NCBI GenBank assembly: GCA_965178125.1 | Contig: OZ237742.1 | Location: forward strand, 744,001-808,000 | DNA from: Bilabrum cf. latius | Taxonomy: Eukaryota > Bigyra: Bicosoecida > Bigyra > Bicosoecida | Direction: 5' to 3' | Length of the DNA: 64,000 nt | Made by a program: the position numbers and the translations under genes | Shown: positions 56,568 to 64,000 of the stretch, piece by piece | Layout: every line of letters begins with the position of its first letter | Numbering within the stretch: position 1 is the first letter of the stretch | Notes under the pieces: model-generated | What the model was told of the DNA's origin: nothing | The model's database searches: none | What the model saw: only the letters and a program-made list of their open reading frames with translations

Positions 56568-58137
56568 ATGCCGCTGCTACATGAATTGAACAGGAAGCGG
56601 TCATTGGTTGCTGCCGCCTTCATCACTGTGTTTGCGCTCTGGATCCGGACACGTTTGCTTGGACCCTACCTGCAGCGAACGGCAGTGGCTGGAGGTTTCA
56701 ACCTGGTCGTGTTCACCGGGACTTCATGGGACGCCGCGCTTGCGTCCGCCCGATCGGAGCTGGACGGCATCGCGGGCAACGTGGCGCTCAACAGAGAGGT
56801 GCGCTGGTTCAAGTTCGGGGCGAGAGTGTGCCCGATCCTACCACCCAGTCCTGCAGTCCAACCAAGTGGTTAACCTTTGCGCCAAAATGTTCATCGACGC
56901 GAGCTACGAGGGCGACCTGGCGGCGGCCGCGGGCGCTGACCTGGCATTCGGCCGTGAGGGGCAGTCCGCTTTCGGGGAGGACATGGCGGGGATGCTGAGC
57001 GATCAGCTCGAGTCCACGTACGGCAACCCAAGCAACCAGTTCCACAAACCGATCAACGGTACCAGCCCGGACGGCAGCACGCTACCGCTGCTGTACGAGG
57101 GTCCGCTCTCCTCACCGGGCGACGCCGACAACCACACGATGGCCTACAACTATCGCATGTGCCTAGCGCGAAAATCGGCGGGCAAATCGATCCCCCTTCC
57201 ACTGCCGCCGGGTGGCTACGACCCGGCCCGTTGGGAGCTCCTGCGGCGATACATCGCCACGCTGGACCCGAGCGCCGCCGACCAGCTGTCATCCTACATC
57301 CGGGTGCAGTGGCTGGACCCCACGGCCCCTGACAAGTCTGACGTGAACAACAACGGGCCGATCACGACCGATTTTTCGCAGGGCAGCTGGGACTATCCCG
57401 CCTTCAACTGGACCCGCCGCCGGGAAATCATCCGTGCTCACATCGACTACACTGCGGGCCTGCTGCACTTTCTGTCCCAGGACCCAGCAGTGCCGGGGGC
57501 CGTGAAGGCGGCCATGGCGGGGCTAGGGCTGCCGATGGACGAGTTCCAGGACGACTCGGAGACGGGGATCAAGGGGTGGCCCTACCAGCTGTACGTGCGG
57601 GAGGCGAACCGCCTGCAGGGGCAGTACATTTTCGTGCAGATGGACAGGTCGGATCCCTCTCGGTTTAAGAAAAACTCGACCATCGGCTGCGTCTCCTACA
57701 ACATCGACGTGCACCACGGGGTCAGGTACATTCGCAAGGATAGCTAGGGCGTGCTAGGGAACACAGGCAATGACGGTGCGCCGCCCACCGTTTGGAACGA
57801 GGGCAACTTCGACCGCTGGCACGAGCTAGGCCCCGCGGACATCCCTTACGAGATCCTTGTTCCTCGAGACGACGGGGAGCAGCCGAGCAATCTTCTGGTG
57901 CCGGTCTCGCCAAGCTCCACCCACGTGGGCCTCGGGTGCCTACGGCTGGAGCCGCAGTACATGATCATGGGGCAGGCGTCTGGTACAGCGGCGGTGCTCG
58001 CTTTGGACGAGGCGGCCAGGCTGCAGAACTAGCAGCCTCGTGGCGGTGTCACCAGTGTCGTGGTGCCGGTGCAGAGGATCAACATCACGGAGCTGCAGGA
58101 GCGGCTGGTGTCGCACGGTCAGATTATTCACTTCTGA
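56568..58137 (+). CDS. FAD-dependent oxidoreductase (FAD_oxidored type), N-terminus missing or unresolved
   Basis: From about 56863 the frame is unmistakable: AKMFIDASYEGDLAAAAG, FGREGQSAFGE, TMAYNYRMCLA, KSDVNNNGPITTDFSQGSW, GWPYQLYVREANRLQGQYIF, IGCVSYNIDVHH, NLLVPVSPSSTHVGLG, LRLEPQYMIMGQASGTAA. This is the bacterial-type FAD_oxidored family of unknown substrate. TAGs at 57745 and 58030; TGA at 58135. The N-terminal Rossmann GxGxxG region is absent: between the CysRS stop (56523) and 56863 there is only a different-frame stretch (56568-56850) with a membrane-anchor-like start (NRKRSLVAAAFITVFALWI). Joining the two frames needs an intron of about 30 nt or a frameshift, so the 5' part may be degenerate. 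Confidence 0.7.
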
Positions 58138-58223
58138 TTGTTTGTGGGGCTCTGCCAGATCGCGCAATGTGACTGCATCTCGGATATATCATAACTTTTA
58201 TCGGTTCATCGTTTGGAGTTGCG

Positions 58224-58835
58224 TCAAGAGCCGGACTTCGGGCCGCTGCCTCCCGCGCTAGGGTCGCGCTGCGTTGGGGTGCGGCCCGTGGCAGCGACAA
58301 ACAACTCAGAGAATTTGACCTCGGCACACCTCTCCCGAATGGCTTTGAAAGCGGTGGAGTTCATTTCTGCTCCGCCTGACGCAAGAAAGCCCACCTCCTG
58401 AGCTGTAGTCATAGGCAGCTGCCTGCTCGCACTCGCGGCACGCTTGCGCTCCTCCTCGTCTTTAATCTCTTTCAAATGCCTCTGAGCTATCATTCTGGCT
58501 TCCTACGACAATGGATGGCCTATTTTCTAAGTTACGGCGTGATCTGTGTGTACAAGAGGTGGGGCTGAAGAGGTCATGCAGGTACACAACACAACTCATG
58601 GGATGATGGGTGGAGGTGGGAAACCACCGCCACTCTGTGTACTACTAGTAGTAAACATCAGACGACTAGAATGCAGGTACACCGGCAGTGGCCAAGTCTG
58701 TTGGCAACTCCAGAGAGGGGCAGAAGGTATTCGCTCACATCTGGATGGGTCCACGGCAAAGTCTTGGGGCACTTCTTTCGACATTGCGAGCATTTCCTTG
58801 TGAATCGTATCTCTCCACGTTTTGACTTTGGTCAG
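58224..58835 (-). CDS. CFAP144: CFAP144/FAM183-like ciliary protein, first exon not found
   Basis: Two exons are supported: 58835-58739 and 58519-58224, joined by a 219-nt intron (GTGAG...AATAG). The product reads LTKVKTWRDTIHKEMLAMSK, VPQDFAVDPSRCHPLS-TAG-EARM, a charged helix (IAQRHLKEIKDEEERKR), then QLPMTTAQEVGFLASG and a C-terminal helix. The KTWRDTIHKE...F.VDP...PMTTAQEVG pattern resembles FAM183/CFAP144, a microtubule inner protein of motile cilia. This assignment is from memory of the family pattern and is moderate. An upstream acceptor (ACCGCAG, 58836-58842) shows that at least one exon precedes it. TAG at 58503; TGA stop at 58224. Confidence 0.5.
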
Positions 58836-59126
58836 CTGCGGTGTGGGGCAATTCGGAAGCGTTGCACGTTGTGCTGGTAGGCTGCCATACCATATCCAGA
58901 TCGCTGTGCGGTATCCTTACTTCTGAAAGCTACTGCGCCTGGGCGGTCTTTTTGTCGGCCATTTCTTGTGAGGGAGAAATAGAGCACGCTGGCGCGAGAT
59001 GCGAGCACAGCGGCGCCGCGCACGATACCGCCGGCGGAACACGGCTCTAGACTATATGTGCGATTCTATCCGCAACAACAAAGGCGAGCAATGAATAAGC
59101 ACAATCATGTACGATGCAACCAACAA

Positions 59127-60965
59127 TCATAATGCACCGGCAGTATCCGAGAGCTTACGGTGGCCACCTTGGTTGACCTGACCGGTGAGCAGACCCAGAG
59201 CCGCATCATTCTCCTCTGCCGCAACTCCGCCAATAGGCGCACTGTACTGGCCGGAACCGGAAGCCCCACCGCCGCCGCCCGAACTCGACCCTGGTCCCGT
59301 CAGCTGCATCTCAATATCCCCGGCACCCACCCCGCGCCCACCGCCGCCGCCGTGCACCTCCGCCACCCCGCCCCCCTGCCCGTGCGCCGCATCCAACAGC
59401 GCCCCCTCCTCCGTGTAACCCCAGCACATGAACGCACCCATGGCAGACTGCTCAGTGCTCACATACGGAGCAGCCGCCTGCTACCGAACACCGAGCATGT
59501 GCTGTTCCCCAAACCGGACGTCCATCGGGTGCACCATGGCACGCAGGGCAGCAACGCGGCGCCGATTGCCGCCCGGCGGCAGCGCCGACTCGGCGTCCGC
59601 TATCGTTCCAAGGCGTGTTCCCTGCACCGCACTCAGCCCAGTAGTCGTGGGATCGGGCCTGCCAGCGGCACGCACCGCAGCCGCCATCTGCTCCGTAACG
59701 GGGTGCCCCGGGTGCTCCACGCATGCCTTGTGCGCGTAGTACGCGTCCTCCCTGTCCACGAGCAGCAGGAACTGTTCCCTGAGCTGCCAGTAGGACACCA
59801 GCAGGATGACGATTGCAAACAGGAGAACCACCACGAAGGCCGTGACGGCCCTCCGGACCGCCTTGCCGCCCTCCTCCTGCTCCTCCTCGGTGAGGCCGTG
59901 CATGGCGAGCAGAGGGGCCAAGAAGGCGACGAAATCGAACGTTCCGTGGATGAGCACCGCGGGCCAGATGGCCTGCACCGCGACGCAGGACCGCTGCTCG
60001 CCCCCGCTGGCGGTCTCCAGGTCGAACAGCGACAGCCGGGTGGCCGTGAATGCGGTTGCAACCACGTGGAGCGGCGTCGACAGGAGCGCCCGCTGCAGGG
60101 CGACAAACAGCTTGACACCCATGCTGGGCAAGGGCGCAATCAGCACGTACCCGAAATTTTCAATCGTTGAGAATCCCACGGCGGACGCGAGCAGCAGGGC
60201 GAAGGTGGCCCTGGTGTGACGAGGACGAGGCTGTACGCAGCACGCGCTGCCGTCGGGAAGGCACTGCCAGCGCACGATGCAGGTCTTGAAGGCCTCCTCT
60301 ACCAGAGCTGCCGTAATAAACGCGGTGCAGAGCAGAAATACGATGCCACCGAACGACAGCGAACCTTCCTGGAGCGAATTCAGGCCGGTGGGGTCAGCGT
60401 CGGCATCGTCGGTTTCGGACGATGACTTGCCCTCCTCGGCCTCCTTGGCTTCTTCTTCCGCCTCATCGATGGCAGCTCGAAGCTCTTTTTGCATGAACAT
60501 GGCTATGAATATCAGGGTAAGCACGAGTTCCAGGATGATGGAACAGATCGCGGCGCTGCAAAACCCTCCACCGAGCATCCGAACCATGTGATCATCGAGA
60601 CCCTTGTCCGCGAGCAAAGGCGATCGGCGCAGGAACTGAATGTAGCAGCAATACATGATTCCAGCTGGCAACGCAAACAGCAACCCAGCGGCTAACAGGT
60701 TGTCCAGGGGATCCCAAAGAAAAGCAATCCCTGCGGTGATAGCTATCAACACCAGCAGAACGACCGAGCAGGTAGACACTCTGCACCCTAGCTTGAATAG
60801 GTTGCTATATGACAGGCCATGGATATCATGTGCAAGGGTCTGCTCGACTTGCGGCTCTACTTGATGTACTGGCGTGCCAACATGGACCGCGACCTGAATT
60901 TCCGGAGCACCTGTGGCATTCTCAGCCGGATTATCTGGGCGAATTTGAGCCGATTGCTGGGCCAT
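59127..60965 (-). CDS. PrsW-like intramembrane metalloprotease
   Basis: This 612-aa single-exon membrane protein starts MAQQSAQIRPDN. Multiple transmembrane segments are seen: CSVVLLVLIAITAGIAFLW, LAAGLLFALPAGIMYCCYI, SIILELVLTLIFIAMFM, a loop rich in Glu, then ITAALVEEAFKTCIVRW, GFSTIENFGYVLIA, LHVVATAFTA, PAVLIHGTFDFVAFL and AFVVVLLFAIVILLVSYW. The EExxK, ENxGY and HxxxD motifs are the hallmark of the PrsW family. These bacterial site-1 proteases cut membrane-anchored regulators; eukaryotic roles are not known to me. An Ala/Gly-rich cytosolic tail follows one TAG (59481). The stop is TGA. It is divergent from the prefoldin gene, 194 bp apart. Confidence 0.75.
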
Positions 60966-61159
60966 TTCAAACCGCAGCTTCACCAGTCGAGTCAGCCACG
61001 TGCGCCTTTGGATGGCGCCTTTCCGCGAACTTTCCTTGGATTCAAAATGACACGCTACCTGTAATGCATTGAACTGCAAAAAATCGTCATTTCGCCCGGG
61101 CTGGTGGTAGAGAAATTGCACCACTCAGACCGCAGGTAGGGCTATCCGGAGAGTTCGAG

Positions 61160-61885
61160 ATGAGTGCGTCCGGTTCCAGTGTTCCTACACCCGATGCTGA
61201 AGGCAAGATTGATGTCACGGCGCTGTCTATCGAGCAGTTGCAGCAGCTCTTGAAGGGATTTCAAGGTGTTAGTTTTCAAACCAGCTTAATTGGACCATAC
61301 CGTTGATCTGGTGCTTCATTTCGAAGCTATATCAATCCACGTTCGTATATGTCTCACTTTTGCTGTCTTTAGTCTCGCAGGACTACTCTAAGTTGTCGCA
61401 AAGCATGGAAGTATTGCAAGCCGCCCTCGAACGATACAGCGATTCCAGAAATGTAGTGTCCCATCTGACTCCGGAAGACGACGGTAAGAATACGCATTCT
61501 CCGAAATCTGCCGGCCGTGCTTGTTGTCTTGATTCTGTTTTGTTGCTTTTCGAGGAGGGGTTGCCAAGGTTGCATTCAACTTGTTTGCGCAGGAAAGGAA
61601 ATGCTTGTGCCCCTCACAAACACGCTGTATGTTCCTGGAAAATTGGTCAAGCCAGACGAATTGCTAGTGGACGTCGGGGCGGGATATTTTGTGCCAAAGT
61701 CCGTGACTGGGGCCACGGAGCTACTGCAGAAGAAGGTAGACATGGTCACGAAGCAGGGCAAGGCCATCCAGGACCAGCTCCGATAGAAGCAGGCGGACAT
61801 CGATGGATTGCAGTCAGTATTGCGGCAGAAGCTCAGGGAGCACGAAGCCGGGGAGGGTGCTGCAGCGGCAGGAGGCAGCTCTTGA
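61160..61885 (+). CDS. PFDN5: Prefoldin subunit 5
   Basis: Exons are 61160-61267, 61381-61483 and 61593-61885 (167 aa). Order matches alpha-class prefoldin: helix 1 (ALSIEQLQQLLKGF, then SKLSQSMEVLQAALERY), beta hairpins GKEMLVPLTNTLYVPGKL and LLVDVGAGYFVPKSV, then helix 2 (ATELLQKKVDMVTKQGKAIQDQ). The hexameric prefoldin complex passes unfolded actin and tubulin to CCT. One TAG (61784) lies in the distal coiled coil: DQLR-TAG-KQADIDGL. Donors are GTTAG and GTAAG; acceptors are CTCGCAG and TGCGCAG. The stop is TGA. The MSASGSSVP start is the only ATG in exon 1 that fits. Confidence 0.92.
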
Positions 61886-62013
61886 CGACGATCCCAGCAT
61901 GAAATCACACAGTGAATTCTGATTTTCATAAGCCGTTATCAACATCGAAAGCACGATTGTGTTCCAACGCGGCCCTGCAATCAGATCAAAAACGAAGCGT
62001 CCAAGCTACACAC

Positions 62014-64000
62014 TCACAGCTCCTCGTCCCTCCCGGCAGCCCCGCCATCCGCACCACCCTGCGATGCACCTCCACCGCCACTCTGTACCCCGTGCTGCCC
62101 CAACAGCTTGACCAGATCAAAGTCCCTGACTCGGAGCGCAAATTGCATGGCGCTCTCTCCGTCGCCGCACCGCACGTCCTCCCCTCCCCTGCCGCCCGCC
62201 TCGAGCAGAACCTGCGCGGCGCCCGTCTTCCGGTGGCGCACGGCAACCAGCAGTGCAGTGCATCCGTCGCTCCTCGGAGCCTCAAGAACAGCTAGTGCGG
62301 GGGGTACTGGCACCCCCTGCGCTGACGCGCCCTCATTCTCACCCCCACTCTCACCCTCACCCGATCCATTTGAGCTCCCCGATGCGCCGGCAGCAGCCGG
62401 GGCTGACTGCCTCGGGACGTGCTTCAGCATCGCCTCCAGCGCCTCCTTGTTCCCTGCCTCTGCAGCCACATGCAGGGGCGTCTCCCCCTTCAACCCTCGA
62501 TCTGACGTGGAATACCCCGCGCGAAGCAGGAGGGTCACCACCTCCGGGTCACCAACCTAGGCGGCGTGGTGCAACGGGCTCCGGCCAGTGCCACTCGCCC
62601 GCAGCCCCAGACCAGCCTCGCGACCCATGGCGCCCATCAGACGGTAGGCCACCGCCATAGCGCCCCTACCCCTGCCGTCGCACGCGAGGTGCAGTGGCGA
62701 AAGACCGTCCTTGCCCGCCTCGGCGAACGGCGAAGCGCCGGCCTGGAGCAGCTGCTCCACAGCCTGCATAGCGTGCGTGCCCGCCGCAAAGTGCAGAGCA
62801 GTGGCCCCGCTGGACTCAACGGTCCTGTTCACGTCCGCGCCCGCCCTCAGAAGCATCGAAATCACCCTCTACCCCCGCCTCCCCGCCCTCGCCGCGACGT
62901 GCAGCGCAGTCTGCCCGTCGGGCCCCGCCGCATCCACCTTGGTACGCTCGTCCGCCAGCAGCTCGGCGACCACCAGCCAGTGTCCCTGCTCGGCAGCGGC
63001 ATGGAGGGGCGTGCCGCCGTCCTTGGTCGCCTTGTTCGGGTCAGCCCCGCCCTTGCGCATGAGAAGTCGCACGGCGTTCGTCCTGCCCATCCCGCTGGCA
63101 TAGAAGAGCGGCGTGGCCCCCAGCTTGCTCGCCCTGTCCACCAGAGTGCGTTCCTGGGCAAGGATTGCGTCTACGACGCCGTCGTAGCCGTTGCCCGCCG
63201 CCTGGTACAGTGCAGTGGTGCCATCCCGAGGCAAGCGCGCGTTGAGAAGGACCTGCCCGTCTCGTTTCTCAAGAAGCATGGCGGCCGCTTCTGGCCTATT
63301 GTACATGGCTGCGATCATCAGAGGGGTGCTGCCCTCCATGCTGGCCGCCTGGCGCGCCCCGCCATCCAGGAGTGCCTTCACGCAAGCGGTGTGGCCGTTC
63401 TCCACCGCGGCGTGCAGGGCCGTGGCACCGTTTCCCGCCTCGAACCCAAAATTGGAGAGATGCTCGTACCCCGTCCCCTCCACGCTCTCGCTGCCTTCGA
63501 AGAAGCCGTAGTCCGGATCGCCGGGGTCCGGGGAGCCGAACTCCTCGCTCATGCTACGGTGCAGCGTCACGTCCATGCTCGGCGGGGTCACCGGCATCTC
63601 GAAATTCGGATCGGCTCCCGCCTGCAAGAGGGCGGTTACAACCGCCGTGTGCCCGTTCTGCGAAGCGAGGTACAGAGGAGTCGTGTCCCCCAGCAGCTTG
63701 CCATTGATGTCCCCGCCGCATTTTGCCAGGGCGACGACGGCGTCCGTCATGCTCAGATCGGCAGCGGCGTGCAGCGGCGTGCCACCGTGCACTTTTTCCG
63801 CCGAAGCATCTGCTCCGTGCTCGCACAGGACCTCGATTGCCTCCACCGCGCCCATCTCGGCGGCGAAGTGCAGCGGCGTGCTCCCCGCAAACTTGTGCTT
63901 CGCATCGATGTCTGCGTGTGCTTCTACCAGCAGTCGTATGATTTCCGTTTGGTTCATGGTGGCTGCCACGTGGAGAGGCGCCATGCCTGCGTTGGATGCC
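62014..64000 (-). CDS. Ankyrin-repeat protein, 5' end beyond window
   Basis: The frame enters from the right edge and ends at TGA (62014). About a dozen ankyrin repeats are visible: GSTPLHFAAEMGAVEAIEVL, GGTPLHAAADLSMTDAVVAL, TTPLYLASQNGHTAVVTALL, ATALHAAVENGHTACVKALL, ATPLFYASGMGRTNAVRLLM, GQTALHVAARAGRRG and others. Two acidic/Gly-rich loops interrupt the array, near 63500 (SPDPGDPDYGFFEGSESVEG) and 62350. Such arrays serve as protein-binding scaffolds; no catalytic domain is seen in this part. TAGs at 62869 (ARAGRRG-TAG-RVISMLL) and 62557 (PLHHAA-TAG-VGDPEVV) fall at the invariant turn between helices of a repeat, so they must be read through. Confidence 0.9.

Noticed and set aside
1-64000. 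TAG interruptions as pseudogenes, sequencing errors or programmed readthrough
   Set aside because: Interruptions are only TAG, never TAA/TGA or frameshifts. They occur several per gene in most genes, including essential single-copy ones, and the frame and motifs continue perfectly.
1-64000. UAR = Gln code (TAA also sense), as in many ciliates and ulvophytes
   Set aside because: No TAA was needed inside any modelled gene, and three complete proteins end at TAA.
1-64000. A suppressor tRNA-Gln (CUA) in the window
   Set aside because: I scanned for GGTTCGA-type T-arms and found no cloverleaf. It must lie elsewhere; tRNAscan on the assembly is needed.

Overview
This is nuclear DNA from a gene-dense, GC-rich, ciliated (flagellated) microbial eukaryote. 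Support for that comes from spliceosomal GT-AG introns (about 90-310 nt), a mitochondrial Hsp60, Cmc2 and a Tim17-like protein, and ciliary proteins (KIF6-type kinesin-9, RABL2, centrin, a CFAP144/FAM183-like protein). I cannot name the lineage.

The main feature of the window is its genetic code. About 90 in-frame TAG codons lie inside otherwise uninterrupted, recognisable proteins in at least 22 of 27 genes. No identified gene ends in TAG: three end in TAA and all others in TGA. Where TAG falls in a conserved motif it fits glutamine best (Rab-type 'KL-TAG-LWEAG' for KLQIWDTAG; kinesin 'EVY-TAG-EGVYDLL'). The window is therefore best read with UAG = Gln and UAA/UGA = stop, as in NCBI translation table 15. 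CDS ends below run through TAG to the first in-frame TGA or TAA.

Layout. 1-3.8 kb: 3' part of a kinesin-9 with a PH-like tail. 4-5.4 kb: secreted beta-helix protein. 5.5-7.7 kb: mitochondrial Hsp60. 7.9-9.3 kb (-): 15-finger C2H2 array. 10-14.7 kb: large secretory-type protein of unknown function. 14.9-16.9 kb: divergent centrin/RABL2 pair. 17-18.8 kb (-): eIF3j-like protein with a duplicated domain. 19.1-22.1 kb: inositol polyphosphate 5-phosphatase. 22.3-24.6 kb (-): two-RRM, RGG-rich protein. 25-26.3 kb: N-acetylneuraminate lyase-like enzyme. 26.5-27.1 kb (-): C2-domain protein. 27.2-30.2 kb: SSL2-type helicase. 30.4-36 kb: Rab-like GTPase fused to a giant tail. 36.3-38.8 kb: GH3-family enzyme. 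39.9-44.5 kb: polyQ protein. 45-46.1 kb (-): inositol monophosphatase. 46.3-47.2 kb (-): SWS1/ZSWIM7. 48-48.4 kb (-): CMC2. 49.3-49.7 kb (-): Tim17-like protein. 49.9-52.4 kb: GT90 glycosyltransferase resembling giant-virus proteins. 53.3-56.5 kb: cysteinyl-tRNA synthetase. 56.6-58.1 kb: FAD oxidoreductase lacking its usual N-terminus. 58.2-58.8 kb (-): CFAP144-like. 59.1-61 kb (-): PrsW-like membrane protease. 61.2-61.9 kb: prefoldin subunit 5. 62-64 kb (-): ankyrin-repeat protein.

The genes are mostly unrelated housekeeping, ciliary and mitochondrial functions. Several neighbours share short divergent promoters (centrin/RABL2, eIF3j/5-phosphatase, C2/helicase, Tim17-like/GT90, PrsW/prefoldin). 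Many proteins are enlarged by low-complexity inserts, often encoded by hexanucleotide repeats. 19 of 23 modelled introns end in CGCAG. I saw no tRNA, rRNA, CRISPR or clear transposon.
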